From the NCBI GenBank assembly GCA_965218765.1, contig CBDCLU010000002.1, positions 1,550,001 to 1,614,000 on the forward strand: DNA of 64,000 bases, in the 5' to 3' direction. Under the pieces are notes generated by a model, which was given only the letters and a program-made list of their open reading frames with translations, was not told the origin of the DNA and did no database searches. The DNA is from JBBPYC01 sp965218765 (GTDB taxonomy: Bacteria; Pseudomonadota; Gammaproteobacteria; Burkholderiales; Burkholderiaceae_C). Position numbers and translations under genes: made by a program. How positions within the stretch are numbered: the first letter of the stretch is position 1; each line of letters starts with the position of its first letter. This document shows, one piece after another, positions 43,578 through 53,095 of the stretch.

Positions 43578-44528
43578 CTACTCGAGCAGGAAGGATGCGA
43601 CGCAATCCACCTGGTCGGATGCGACGAGCATCGGCGCGTGCCCGACACCTGCAAACTCGACCAGCCGTGCACGCGGCCCGCGTTGCGTCATCGCATGCGC
43701 CACCTCGGCCGACAGCAGGTCCGACTCGGCACCGCGCGTGAGCAAGGTCGGCACATCGATCCGGTCGTACAACTGCCACAGACCGGCCGCGCCATGCGCG
43801 ACCGACTCGGCCGTCAGGCCGCGCAGGGGCTCGGCAATTGCCGGGTCGTAGTGCAGCTGCCAGCCACCCTGCGGCGCGCGCTTGAGCATCGGCGTGGACA
43901 GCACAAGCCATTGTTCGGGGGTGTGCGGACCGAACGTGGGGGATGCCGCCCAGAGCGCCTCGGCTGCCTGCTCGATCGAATTGAAATGCGCAGGCCGGCC
44001 CACGTAAGCACCGATGCGCGCCAGCGCCGCCCATTCGATCTGCGGTCCGACATCGTTGAGCACGAGCCGCGTGATCGGACATGGCAATGGCAGCGTGGGC
44101 TGCCCCGCGATCATCATGCCGATCAGCCCGCCCATGCTGGTGCCGACCCAGCTCAGACGCTGCAGCGGTGCGCGCTGCTGCAGCGCAGCCAGCACCAGCA
44201 GCAGGTCGGCGACATAACACGGCACCTGGTAGCCGGCAGGATCGGAAAGCCAGTCGCTTGCGCCACGACCGGCGACGTCGGCGCAGACCACACGCAGGTC
44301 GCCTGCCGAACGCTTCACCAGCGCGCGTGCGAGCACATCGAAGTCGCGGGCGTTGCGCGTCAAGCCATGCACGCAGAACACCACGTGCGCCGCCGCATCG
44401 TCGCCCCATTGCCAGCACGCGATCTGGTGCGACGTTGTCGGCGCGGCATCACCGGGCGCATCCGGCCGGGACACGTCGGGACACGACACGTAAAACAGCG
44501 CAGGCTGGTCGTCAGGGGCAGGACTCAT
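43578..44528 (-). CDS. Alpha/beta hydrolase
   Basis: 316 residues. The nucleophile elbow is GTSMGG, the oxyanion region is VHGLTRNARDFD and the catalytic His is in GVGHAPML. It belongs to the broad esterase/dehalogenase-like group; the substrate cannot be predicted. It lies 24 bp upstream of relA in the same direction and divergent to bdhA. The ATG at 44528 is preferred to 44585, which would extend into the intergenic promoter region. Confidence 0.88.
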   Translation of the reverse strand: MSPAPDDQPALFYVSCPDVSRPDAPGDAAPTTSHQIACWQWGDDAAAHVVFCVHGLTRNARDFDVLARALVKRSAGDLRVVCADVAGRGASDWLSDPAGYQVPCYVADLLLVLAALQQRAPLQRLSWVGTSMGGLIGMMIAGQPTLPLPCPITRLVLNDVGPQIEWAALARIGAYVGRPAHFNSIEQAAEALWAASPTFGPHTPEQWLVLSTPMLKRAPQGGWQLHYDPAIAEPLRGLTAESVAHGAAGLWQLYDRIDVPTLLTRGAESDLLSAEVAHAMTQRGPRARLVEFAGVGHAPMLVASDQVDCVASFLLE

Positions 44529-44617
44529 CGCACAAAAATTCTGTTCAAGGAGCGATACGGATAATCGCGTGATTCGCTCGTTCAAATTGATCCTAAATCA
44601 TCTTCGGAGAATCTCCC

Positions 44618-45400
44618 ATGCTCGAAGGCAAGACCGCACTCGTCACCGGCTCCACCAGCGGCATCGGGCTGGGTATCGCCAAGGCGCTGGCCATGCAGGG
44701 CGCGAACATCGTGATGAACGGCTTCGGTGACGTCGAGGCGCCCAAGGCGGAAATCGTCGCGGCCGGCAAGGCCAGTGGCGTGCGCGTCGCGCATCACGGC
44801 GCCGACATGAGCAAGCCCTCCGAGATCGAAGCGATGATGTCGTTCGCTGCCGAGCAGTTCGGCCGGGTCGACGTGCTGGTCAACAACGCGGGCATCCAGC
44901 ATGTGGCGAACGTGGAGGACTTCCCGCCGGAGAAGTGGGACGCCATCATTGCGATCAACCTGACCAGTGCGTTCCATACGTCACGGCTTGCGATTCCGGC
45001 CATGCGCGAGGCCAACTGGGGGCGCATCATCAACATCGCATCCGCGCATGGCCTGGTTGCGTCCGCAGCCAAGTCGGCTTACGTCGCCTCCAAGCACGGC
45101 ATCATCGGCCTGACCAAGGTGACCGCGCTGGAAACCGCCACCACCGGCATCACCTGCAACGCGATCTGCCCGGGCTGGGTGCTGACCCCGCTGGTGCAAA
45201 AACAGATCGATGCGCGCGCCGATAAGGGCAATATGACGGTGCAACAGGCATCGAACGAGCTGCTCGCGGAAAAAGAGCCATCACTGCAGTTCACCACGCC
45301 TGCTGAGCTCGGCGCGCTGGCCGTATTCTTTTGCTCCGCCGCGGGCAACAACGTGCGTGGCGTGGCGTGGAACATGGACGGCGGCTGGGTCGCGCAGTGA
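44618..45400 (+). CDS. bdhA: 3-hydroxybutyrate dehydrogenase
   Basis: A 260-residue short-chain dehydrogenase oxidising D-3-hydroxybutyrate to acetoacetate, part of polyhydroxybutyrate use. TGSTSGIGLGIA binds NAD, NNAGIQHV is conserved, and SAH...YVASK is the catalytic triad region. The C-terminal NMDGGWVAQ is typical of the family. An AG-rich ribosome-binding site (CGGAGA) precedes the ATG. Confidence 0.93.
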   Translation: MLEGKTALVTGSTSGIGLGIAKALAMQGANIVMNGFGDVEAPKAEIVAAGKASGVRVAHHGADMSKPSEIEAMMSFAAEQFGRVDVLVNNAGIQHVANVEDFPPEKWDAIIAINLTSAFHTSRLAIPAMREANWGRIINIASAHGLVASAAKSAYVASKHGIIGLTKVTALETATTGITCNAICPGWVLTPLVQKQIDARADKGNMTVQQASNELLAEKEPSLQFTTPAELGALAVFFCSAAGNNVRGVAWNMDGGWVAQ

Positions 45401-45489
45401 CGCGCGGTCGGTAAGATGGCTGCCGCCCCTGGGTGGGCGCACCTATTGCCTGTGCTTATTCATAGTTTTGTCAAAGAAAGGAAATCACC

Positions 45490-45969
45490 ATGACCCAATC
45501 GACCCTTTTGAACATTCGCACGGGCCGACTCGTGCTGGCACTGTCGCTTGGCACCCTCGCCGGCTCGGTGTTCGCTCAGACGCCGGCGGCGGCAGCTGCA
45601 GCGTCCGCAAGCAAGCAGGACATGGCGGCTGCCAGCGGCCCCGAAGTCAAGCAGAAAGGCGGCGTTTCCTACGTGGCCGGCGGCATCAGTGACAGCGGCC
45701 AGGCAAAAGCGAAGGAGCTCGGCAAGGACATGCCGCTGCATCTGGTGTTTGCGAAGAGCGGAACCGGGGCTTACATGGCCGATGTGGCTGTGATGATCGC
45801 AGACAAAGGCGGCAAGACCGTGTTTGATCTGAACTCCTCCGATCCATTGCTGTACGTCAAGCTGCCCGCTGGCAGCTACAAAGTGACGGCCAAGGGGGAA
45901 GGCAAGACGCTCGAGCGCAATGTGGAAGTGCCGGCTACCGGTCAGAAGACGGAGACGCTGCGCTGGTGA
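45490..45969 (+). CDS. Small secreted protein, carboxypeptidase-regulatory-like beta-sandwich
   Basis: A 159-residue protein with a signal peptide (cleavage near SVFAQ), a short Ala-rich linker and a domain of about 100 residues with a pattern typical of small extracellular beta-sandwiches (DPLLYVKLPAGSYKVTAKGEGKTLERNVEVP). There are no catalytic motifs. Similar proteins are annotated as carboxypeptidase-regulatory-like; the role is unknown. It is followed by a terminator-like hairpin. Confidence 0.75.
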   Translation: MTQSTLLNIRTGRLVLALSLGTLAGSVFAQTPAAAAAASASKQDMAAASGPEVKQKGGVSYVAGGISDSGQAKAKELGKDMPLHLVFAKSGTGAYMADVAVMIADKGGKTVFDLNSSDPLLYVKLPAGSYKVTAKGEGKTLERNVEVPATGQKTETLRW

Positions 45970-46004
45970 TCGACGGCGTCAAGCACGCCTGATATGCTGC
46001 ATGC

Positions 46005-46037
46005 ATGGCCCGCCAGGTCGAATGCTTGGCGGGCCAT
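46005..46037 (+). terminator. Terminator-like hairpin after the small secreted protein
   Basis: A perfect 11-bp stem, ATGGCCCGCCA (46005-46015) and TGGCGGGCCAT (46027-46037), with an 11-nt loop. The following T run is short, so termination may be weak or bidirectional. Confidence 0.65.
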
Positions 46038-46169
46038 TTGTTCCAATCCAACGCTGCAGCGTGCGCACGCTTGGATTATCTGGATCGATCGCGTGCGTGC
46101 CACTGACCGGTTGCCAGCCGCTGCTGCGGTCACCTCCGATGTCCACGATGCGCAGCGGAAAATACCCGC

Positions 46170-47009
46170 ATGAAAGCACCCCCACGCCTGCAAGCCCTGA
46201 TCGAGGAAGGCCTGATCGACACCGTGCAGCGCCAGCTGATGAGCGGGAAAGAGGCTGTTGTCTTCGTCGTTCGCTGTGGCGACGAGACGCGCTGCGCCAA
46301 GGTCTATAAGGAAGCCGCGCATCGCAGCTTCCGCCAGGCGGTCGACTACATCGAGAACCGCAAGGTCAGGAATTCGCGCCAGGCCCGTGCGATGGCCAAG
46401 GGCACCAAGTTCGGCCGCGAGGCGCAGGAAGCCGCTTGGCAAAGCGCCGAAGTCGATGCGCTCTACCGCCTGGCCAGCGCCGGGGTGCGGGTGCCGCGAC
46501 CCTACAGCTTCTTCGAAGGCGTGCTGCTGATGGAACTGGTGACCGACGCGCTGGGCGACGCCGCGCCGCGCCTGAACGACTGCACGTTCACACCCGATCA
46601 AGCACGCCAGCACCACGCCACGCTGCTGATGGAAGTCGTAAGAATGCTGTGCGCGGGCGTCGTGCATGGCGACCTGTCCGAGTTCAACATCCTGCTGAGC
46701 GCAGACGGCCCCGTGATCATCGACCTGCCACAAGCCGTGGACGCCGCCGGCAACCACCACGCGCAGCGCATGCTGCTGCGCGACGTCGGCAACCTGAGCC
46801 ACTTCTTCGGCGCGTTCGCGCCCGAGCTGCGCAGCACCCGCTACGGTCCCGAGATCTGGTCACTGTACGAGAGCGGCCTGCTGACGCCGCAGAGCCCATT
46901 GACCGGCCACTACCAACGCAAGGCCGGTGCGGTGGACCTGATGAGCGTGATGCGAGCGATCGAAGACGCGCGCGCTGAAGAATCCGCCCGGCTGCTGCGC
47001 ATGGCCTGA
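46170..47009 (+). CDS. RIO1-like serine protein kinase
   Basis: A 279-residue atypical protein kinase. RCAKVYKEA holds the ATP-binding Lys, ENRKVRNSRQARAMAKGTKFG is typical of RIO-family bacterial members, HGDLSEFNIL is the catalytic loop with Asp and Asn, and IIDLPQAVD carries the metal-binding Asp. Bacterial RIO proteins may work in ribosome biogenesis, by analogy to Rio1; the bacterial substrate is unknown. Followed after 4 nt by the YgjP-like gene. Confidence 0.9.
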   Translation: MKAPPRLQALIEEGLIDTVQRQLMSGKEAVVFVVRCGDETRCAKVYKEAAHRSFRQAVDYIENRKVRNSRQARAMAKGTKFGREAQEAAWQSAEVDALYRLASAGVRVPRPYSFFEGVLLMELVTDALGDAAPRLNDCTFTPDQARQHHATLLMEVVRMLCAGVVHGDLSEFNILLSADGPVIIDLPQAVDAAGNHHAQRMLLRDVGNLSHFFGAFAPELRSTRYGPEIWSLYESGLLTPQSPLTGHYQRKAGAVDLMSVMRAIEDARAEESARLLRMA

Positions 47010-47013
47010 GCCG

Positions 47014-47523
47014 TTGGCAACGATCTCCGACGTCCGCCCGCCCGCCAACTGCCGCATGCCGCCGCTCAAGTATCTGACCGGCTACCCGGCCGACGTGCTG
47101 GTCCGCGTGCAAGCCCTGCTCGACGCCGGCCGTCTGCACAGCCATCTGCGCAAACGCTACCCCGATCCGCATACCGTGCGCAACGAAGCCGCGCTGATCG
47201 ACTACGTGCAGTCCCTCAAAAGCCGCTACCTGCGCAGCGCCCCGCCCGTGGCCAAAATCACCTGGGATCCCCGCATGCATCAGCTGCAGCAGACGCTGGG
47301 CACGCACACAGCCATCTCCCGCGTGCAAGGCGGCCGGCTCAAAGCCAAGCGGGAAATTCGCATTGCCAGCCTGTTCAAGGATGCACCGGCGGCCTTTCTC
47401 AAGATGATCGTCGTGCATGAGCTCGCGCATCTGAAGGCGCGTGAGCATGACAAGGCGTTCTACAGCCTGTGCATGCACATGGAGCCAGAGTATTTCCAGC
47501 TGGAATTTGATACGCGGCTATGA
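47014..47523 (+). CDS. YgjP-like metallopeptidase domain protein (M48/SprT-like)
   Basis: 169 residues from a TTG at 47014; the ATG at 47056 is an alternative. The zinc motif is VVHELAHLKAREHDKAFY, that is HExxH followed by a second His after six residues, as in DUF45/YgjP proteins. The substrate is unknown. The 4-nt gap to the RIO-like kinase suggests coupled expression. Confidence 0.85.
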   Translation: MATISDVRPPANCRMPPLKYLTGYPADVLVRVQALLDAGRLHSHLRKRYPDPHTVRNEAALIDYVQSLKSRYLRSAPPVAKITWDPRMHQLQQTLGTHTAISRVQGGRLKAKREIRIASLFKDAPAAFLKMIVVHELAHLKAREHDKAFYSLCMHMEPEYFQLEFDTRL

Positions 47524-47703
47524 TTGACTGCGGTTGTGGGCGGCCAAGACCTCGGAGCCTTGCAGCCGCCGAGCCGCCGAGCCGCCTGTGACACCTGCGT
47601 GCGGCGGGCATGCTCGGCATGCTTTTGCCGTAGCCTGCGCTACGTAGAGCAGCCGAGCTGACGAAAGCATGGGGCCACTGCGGATTGGCGATACTGCCGC
47701 ACG

Positions 47704-48057
47704 ATGAGCGGTCGTATCAAACGCAAGCAGCGAGATGCCATCCTTTCCGCACTGCCGACAGTGTCCGAGCAGGATCCAATCTGTCCCTTGTGCGGCCGTC
47801 CCGTCCCCGCCGCGCAGCAGGACAAGCACCACATGGTGCCGCGCTCACGGGGCGGCACCCACACGGAAGTCATGCATCGAATCTGTCACCGCCAGGTCCA
47901 TGCGCTGTTCAGCGAAACGGAGCTGGCGCGCAGCTATGCGACGGTGCACGACTTATTGGCCGACCCGGGCATCGCTCGATTCGTGGCCTGGGTACGGGAG
48001 AAGCCGCCCGACTTCATGGAGCGCACGCGGCGCAGCGGCCGCCGCGATGGGCACTGA
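47704..48057 (+). CDS. HNH endonuclease-like protein
   Basis: A 117-residue protein with a CPLCG zinc pair at the N-terminus, then KHHMVPRSRGG (first His of HNH) and MHRICHRQVH (second Cys-His cluster). This is a compact HNH nuclease fold. It is a solitary gene with no methylase, phage terminase or intron next to it, so biological role is unclear. Confidence 0.85.
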   Translation: MSGRIKRKQRDAILSALPTVSEQDPICPLCGRPVPAAQQDKHHMVPRSRGGTHTEVMHRICHRQVHALFSETELARSYATVHDLLADPGIARFVAWVREKPPDFMERTRRSGRRDGH

Positions 48058-48250
48058 GCGCGCTTGGCCCGATTGCCGCTGTAGACCGTCAAACGATCAT
48101 GGCCGAAAGACCGATGTTCGGGCTCGAATCCGATCAGCTTCAGCAGTCGCGCGTACCTTCTGCAACTGCATGCGTCGCATCCAATCAATCGCTTATTCGG
48201 TGAACAGGAGCGAGCCGAAAGTGCTCTTGCCGGATATGAAGCCCCGACGT

Positions 48251-48889
48251 TCAGGCGAATCGAGAACGATCGGCCTCATCTTCAGGACAGACGCCAGCGG
48301 TTCCGCCGCCCCGCAACAGGTTCATGCCGACTGGATGGTCCTTGGTGAAATACCTGAGCAGGACCCCAAATCCACCTTGCTCGAAGAATTGATAGAACCG
48401 CACAAGCTGAGTGCCTTGCGACTCTCCAGGCCATTGCTCGACTGGCTCGATTTCTTCGAATCTCCAGGTCATGACTGTTCTTTCAACCATTCCTTCCGAT
48501 TCCGGCAAATCAAAGCAACGGTTGGGCCGCCTGGTGTGCTGAGGTTCCGGGCTGCTTGCCTGTCTCAGAGAAGCATCGGGGATCAGATTGATGAAATCCC
48601 ACGCTTCTCGCGCCGAAGCAGGAGCATTGCTTCGGTGCGACTTCACCAAGGGAGCTGCGCTTGGATATTGCTTGCCCAGCCCCTTGATGTGCCAGCGTCC
48701 GCTGGCATGCAGGCTGGCGTGCCACCTCCTGCGGCGGTCTTTGCTGGTCGAGACATATGCGCCGGCTCCGCTGACCGTCACGATCCACCGCGCGGAGCGC
48801 CGCGCATGCTGAGAACCCACGGCGAAACTGAAGGTGCGCGGATCGGCTTTTGACTCGGCGTCCGGTTGCACCGTGTGCGTATCGGCCAC
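48251..48889 (-). CDS. Hypothetical protein
   Basis: A 212-residue protein without a recognisable catalytic motif. The N-terminal third (RWIVTVSGAGAYVSTS, WHASLHASGRWHIKGL) looks like a small beta-rich domain seen in uncharacterised proteins; the middle is Pro/Arg-rich and the C-terminus is acidic. It is convergent with the HNH gene and 51 bp upstream of the rhomboid gene. Function unknown; the coding call itself is moderate. Confidence 0.55.
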   Translation of the reverse strand: MADTHTVQPDAESKADPRTFSFAVGSQHARRSARWIVTVSGAGAYVSTSKDRRRRWHASLHASGRWHIKGLGKQYPSAAPLVKSHRSNAPASAREAWDFINLIPDASLRQASSPEPQHTRRPNRCFDLPESEGMVERTVMTWRFEEIEPVEQWPGESQGTQLVRFYQFFEQGGFGVLLRYFTKDHPVGMNLLRGGGTAGVCPEDEADRSRFA

Positions 48890-48940
48890 GATTGGTTGGA
48901 CGCCGTGAAGAGCTGGTTGGTCGTCATCATTGCCAACGCA

Positions 48941-49600
48941 TCAAAGAACCGTCTGCCTGCCATCCTCATCCCTCTCCCCTTCCCACGCATAGCGCTTGCG
49001 CGGCAACACATCCATCCGCCGCAACAACACCGCCATCACCGCCCCGACTGCCGCCGCCGACAGATGCGTCTCCCAGGACACCCCCGCTGGCACCGGCAGC
49101 ACCCCCCAGACCAGCGAGCCGTACAGGAACCAGACGACCAGCGAGGCGGCAATCGCGCGTCGGTCGCGGCGCAGCACGCCGGCCATCAGCACGTATATCG
49201 CCAGGCCGTAGACCAGACCGCTGGCGCCGAAATGCGATGACTCCCGACCGAAAAACCAGACGGCAACGCCGGGCAGCAGCCAGACCGCGGGCAATGTTCT
49301 GAGCGCAGCGTTTGGGTAGAGGTACAGCATGGTCGTGATCAGCACGAGCAGCGGCAGCGAGTTGGACAACAGGTGCTCGAAATCAGCATGCACCAACGGC
49401 GCGAACACGATGCCGGGCAGGCCGGCCCACTCGCCCGGGCGAATGCCGGACCGTGCGGGGTTCAGGTCCAGCGCGGTGTTGAGACCGTGAATGACCCACA
49501 GCAGCACGACGAAGCCGACCGCGATGCGCACAGCGAGCCGGAAGTGGTTGCGTGACTTCGCGGAAGCGGCGTAGGCGGGGTCGGGTATGTTGAGCTGCAT
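48941..49600 (-). CDS. Rhomboid family intramembrane serine protease
   Basis: A 219-residue membrane protein with six or so hydrophobic segments. The catalytic Ser is in HFGASGLVYG (GxSx motif) and the catalytic His in ETHLSAAAVG. HADFEHLLSNSLPL is the conserved N-terminal rhomboid block. It cleaves membrane-protein substrates within or near the membrane; natural substrates are unknown. Confidence 0.92.
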   Translation of the reverse strand: MQLNIPDPAYAASAKSRNHFRLAVRIAVGFVVLLWVIHGLNTALDLNPARSGIRPGEWAGLPGIVFAPLVHADFEHLLSNSLPLLVLITTMLYLYPNAALRTLPAVWLLPGVAVWFFGRESSHFGASGLVYGLAIYVLMAGVLRRDRRAIAASLVVWFLYGSLVWGVLPVPAGVSWETHLSAAAVGAVMAVLLRRMDVLPRKRYAWEGERDEDGRQTVL

Positions 49601-49773
49601 TGCGAGTCAGGATAGCCGGGTGCGAACGGATGCGTCGTCCGCAACTTGCGATCGGCCGGCCGGCTCCGCGGCTGGAGCAGCGTTGGGCAGCAGGGACCGC
49701 AGGACTCTGCCGGCGCGGTCCCCGGTGGACGTGGGCATTCATCTGCCCATCGCGTTCCACATCAAGGTGCGGC

Positions 49774-50607
49774 TCACCAGCCGTAAGCTTTCGCAGGATT
49801 GCTCATCAGGATGCCCGCTCGCACACCTTCATCCGGCGCCCAATCGGTTGTCAGCAAACTCAGCAAGGCCTCATCGTCGGGCCGGGGATCGCGGTTCGGA
49901 TGCGGCCAGTTGCTGGCCCAGAGGCACCGGTCCGGGTGGGAGGCCACCAGTGCGCGCGCGAGCGTCGATACATCGTCATAGCCCGGCGGCCCGATCCTGG
50001 ATGTCTCGTACGGCGCGGCCAGCTTGACCCAGCGGCCTTGCGTGTCGAGCACCGACTGCAGCGCCTTGAACGCCGGGTCGTCCGTCGGCACCGGCTTCAG
50101 GAATTTGCCCGTGTGGTCGAGCACGACGTTGCCGGGCAGGCGGTCGATCATCGCTTGGTGCTGCGGCAGCTCACGGCCGTCGAGCTGCAGGTCGATGTGC
50201 CAGTCGAGCGGCGCGATGCGCGCGGCCATGGGCTCCAGCGCGTCCCACGGCAGCAGGCCGCCGGCGCCGGCCAGCAGCATGAAACGCACGCCGCGCACCC
50301 CACTCTCATGCAGGCGCTGCAGCTCGGCGTCGCCGATGTCCTGCGGCACCACCACGACGCCGCGCGCTGCCTCGCCAAATTGTGCGAGGGCGTCGAGCAG
50401 GCACCGATTGTCAAAACCGTAGCCGGTCGGCTGGACCAGCACGGCACGCTCCAGGCCCAGCTTGCGCTGCATCTCGCGGTACGCCGATACCGGTGCGGGC
50501 GGCGGCTTGAACGTGGCACTGGCCGCCAGCGGATAGCGGTCATCGTAGATGTGCACATGGCAGTCGCACGCGCCGCTTGGCATGGGTGTAAGTGTGGATG
50601 GGTTCAT
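49774..50607 (-). CDS. Amidohydrolase family protein (PDC hydrolase/lactonase-like)
   Basis: A 277-residue COG3618-type amidohydrolase. DCHVHIYDDRYPL provides the metal histidines, LDHTGKF and ASNWPHPN carry further conserved positions. Relatives include 2-pyrone-4,6-dicarboxylate hydrolase and D-galactarolactone isomerase. The start overlaps the dehydrogenase stop (50604) by 4 nt. Its place in a TRAP/dehydrogenase operon suggests lactone or dicarboxylate catabolism. Confidence 0.87.
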   Translation of the reverse strand: MNPSTLTPMPSGACDCHVHIYDDRYPLAASATFKPPPAPVSAYREMQRKLGLERAVLVQPTGYGFDNRCLLDALAQFGEAARGVVVVPQDIGDAELQRLHESGVRGVRFMLLAGAGGLLPWDALEPMAARIAPLDWHIDLQLDGRELPQHQAMIDRLPGNVVLDHTGKFLKPVPTDDPAFKALQSVLDTQGRWVKLAAPYETSRIGPPGYDDVSTLARALVASHPDRCLWASNWPHPNRDPRPDDEALLSLLTTDWAPDEGVRAGILMSNPAKAYGW

Positions 50608-51623
50608 GAGGTGGGGCGGTCTGTTCGATCGACCAGCTTGCGCAGCCGGTGTGCTTGGTCGGCGTTGACCGCCCCAGGCGGCGCACGGCCTTGCACGATC
50701 TCTGCGACCTGACGCACGGTCTCCAACGATTGGTGCTCGATCGCGGCCGGCGTCAGCCCGCCGATATGTGGAGTGGCGATCACGCGTGGGTGGCGGGCCA
50801 GTTCCGGCGTCGGCATCTGGTCCGGCGCGCGGCCGACATCCAGTGCGCAGCCGGCCAAGTGCCCACTGTCCAGCGCATGCAGCAACGCGGCTTCATCGAC
50901 CAGGTTGCCACGCGATGCGTTGATGAACAACGCGCCGGGCTTCATCGCGGCGAAGGTTTCCGCGTCCATCAAGTTCTCGGTCTCGGTAGTGGCGGTGGCC
51001 AGGCAGACCACGTAGTCGGACTCGGCCAGCAGGCGATTCAGCGGCACCTGCCTCAAGCCTTCGCCGTCAACCTTGGCAAAGGGATCCGTCACCAGCACAT
51101 GCATCTGCAGTGCACGCAGCACGTCGATCAGATAGCGCGCGATCTGGCCATAGCCAATCACGCCGACCGTTGCACCGCGCAGCTCGCGGCCCATCACCGG
51201 CGTGGGCATCGTGCCGGCTTGGTACTGCGCCATAGCCGCGCTGATGCCGCGCGCCAGGTCGATCATCACGCCGACGATCCACTCGGACACCGATGCCATG
51301 AAGCCCGCGCTGGCCTGTGTCACCAGAATCCCGCGCTCGCTGGCCGCCGCCACATCGATGTTGCGGATGTCGACGGCGCAGCGGCTGAATACGATGAGTT
51401 GCGGCAACTGGTCGAACAACGCGGCAGTGCCCTGCGAATTCCGGTAGCTGACGATGACGTCGCAGCCCCGCGCGGCCTGCGCCAATGCGGCGTCGGTCCA
51501 GTTCTGATCCCGGTCCGGGCGGCGCACCTCGCCGAGTTGTTCGAGCCCGGCCAGTGCGCGCGGGCCGTAGTAGTTGGCCAGCGCATCGGGGCCGTGCGTG
51601 AGGAAGATGGTCGGTCGCTTCAT
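50604..51623 (-). CDS. D-isomer-specific 2-hydroxyacid dehydrogenase
   Basis: A 339-residue NAD(P)-dependent enzyme. VGVIGYGQIARYL is the Rossmann motif, INASRGNLVDE includes the substrate-binding Arg, and ATPHIGGLTP has the catalytic His. It probably interconverts a 2-keto acid and a D-2-hydroxy acid taken up by the TRAP system upstream. Specific substrate unknown. Confidence 0.9.
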   Translation of the reverse strand: MKRPTIFLTHGPDALANYYGPRALAGLEQLGEVRRPDRDQNWTDAALAQAARGCDVIVSYRNSQGTAALFDQLPQLIVFSRCAVDIRNIDVAAASERGILVTQASAGFMASVSEWIVGVMIDLARGISAAMAQYQAGTMPTPVMGRELRGATVGVIGYGQIARYLIDVLRALQMHVLVTDPFAKVDGEGLRQVPLNRLLAESDYVVCLATATTETENLMDAETFAAMKPGALFINASRGNLVDEAALLHALDSGHLAGCALDVGRAPDQMPTPELARHPRVIATPHIGGLTPAAIEHQSLETVRQVAEIVQGRAPPGAVNADQAHRLRKLVDRTDRPTS

Positions 51624-51714
51624 GTCTACCTCTCATTCAGATGCTTTCGCTTAAAGCGGTGGACACAGCGGATGAGCCTGCCTACGAGCACCTAGCCAGG
51701 GGCCACGGAGCTGG

Positions 51715-51796
51715 CTGAAGCCAGGCCGCAGGCGCTGCCCCCGGTCGGGGGTAGGCGAAAGCCGAGCACGGCGAGCGAAGCCTGGGGGTGGGGTTA
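51715..51796. repeat. Hairpin-bearing intergenic repeat-like element
   Basis: Between dctM and the dehydrogenase gene lies a GC-rich stretch with CCCCC-GGTC-GGGGG (51738-51751) and the surrounding sequence GCAGGCGCTG...GGTAGGCGAAAGCCGAGC...AGCCTGGGGGTGGGG. It resembles a dispersed intergenic element common in Burkholderiales genomes and may also attenuate read-through. Dispersal cannot be tested within this window. Confidence 0.5.
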
Positions 51797-51805
51797 AGCA
51801 TCATC

Positions 51806-53095
51806 TCAACCAAGGAACTTGTGCGGCAGATACGTCGCCACGCCGGGCACGAAGATCACCAGCAGCAGCACCAGAATCTCGGCCAGCAGGAACCACCAGA
51901 TGTGGCGATTGACTTCTCCATACGAACACTGCGCGATGCTGGTCGTGACGAACAGCAGCGGCGCGGTCGGCGGCGATACGGCGCCGATCTGGTTGCACAT
52001 GACCATCACCATGCCCATCTGGAACGGGTCGATCTTGTACGCCGTGCTGAGCTGGATGGCCACCGGCGCAAAGATCAGCAGCACCGCGAGCGAATCGACG
52101 AAGGTGCCGAGCACGATCATCACGGCCGCCACGATCAGCAGCACGGCGGTCGGGTTCTGCGAGAACGACGTGACGAACTTGACCGCGCCGACATTGAATT
52201 CGAGGTATGCGAGCAGCCAGCCCGAAGCCCCCGCCACCGCGATCACGCCGGAGACCATCGTCGTCATCACGGCCGCGTCGATCAGGATGCGCGGCATGTC
52301 ACGCAGCTTGATCTTGCGGTAGTACAACGTGCCAAGCAAGAACGCATAAAGGCACGCGATCGCGCCCGCTTCGGTGGCCGTGAAGATGCCCAGCAGGATG
52401 CCGCCGACGATCACGACCGGGCCGAGCAGCGCCGGCCACACCTGCGTGACGGACCGCATCAGCGCACGCCATTCGAAGCGGCCATGCGTGACGCGGAGTT
52501 CCGGGTAGTCCGCGCGGTAGCTGTAGATCTTGATCGTCGTCATCAGAAAAACGCCGATCAGGATGCCGGGGAAGATACCGCCCAGAAACAGTCCACCGAT
52601 CGACACCTGCGCGATCGAGCCGTACACCACCATCACCATGCTCGGCGGGATGATCGCGCCAATGGTGCCGGCGGTCGCGATCAGCGCGGCAGCGAAGCCC
52701 GCCTTGTAGCCGGACGCCTTCATCGTCGGCACCAGGATCGAAGAGATCGCCGACGCATCGGCCGTGGCCGAGCCCGAGATGCCCGCAAAGATCATGCTGG
52801 CCACCACCGATGCATGCGCCAGGCCTGCCCGCAAGTGCCCGACCAGCACGCGAGAGAAATCGACCAGCTGCTGGCTCATGCCGCTGGCCGTCATCAATGC
52901 GCCCGCCAGGATGAAATACGGCAACGCGAGCAACGTGAACGAGTCGAGCTGCGCGAACATCTTCTGCGCAAACAGCGGCATCACCAGGCCCGGCACGGAC
53001 GCCACACCGACGTAGCCGACCAGCGCGATGGCCAGCAGGATGGGCACGCCCGCGAGCATCGTGCCGAGCATCAGCACAAGCAAAAACCAGATCAT
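51806..53095 (-). CDS. dctM: TRAP transporter large permease DctM
   Basis: A 429-residue 12-helix membrane protein with typical DctM features (ISGSATADASAISSILVPTMKASGY, GTIGAIIPPSMVMVVYG, QIGAVSPPTAPLLFV). It moves an organic acid with sodium or proton symport. The start at 53095 overlaps dctQ by 4 nt. The frame is open far upstream but that extension is a shadow of dctQ. Confidence 0.95.
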   Translation of the reverse strand: MIWFLLVLMLGTMLAGVPILLAIALVGYVGVASVPGLVMPLFAQKMFAQLDSFTLLALPYFILAGALMTASGMSQQLVDFSRVLVGHLRAGLAHASVVASMIFAGISGSATADASAISSILVPTMKASGYKAGFAAALIATAGTIGAIIPPSMVMVVYGSIAQVSIGGLFLGGIFPGILIGVFLMTTIKIYSYRADYPELRVTHGRFEWRALMRSVTQVWPALLGPVVIVGGILLGIFTATEAGAIACLYAFLLGTLYYRKIKLRDMPRILIDAAVMTTMVSGVIAVAGASGWLLAYLEFNVGAVKFVTSFSQNPTAVLLIVAAVMIVLGTFVDSLAVLLIFAPVAIQLSTAYKIDPFQMGMVMVMCNQIGAVSPPTAPLLFVTTSIAQCSYGEVNRHIWWFLLAEILVLLLVIFVPGVATYLPHKFLG

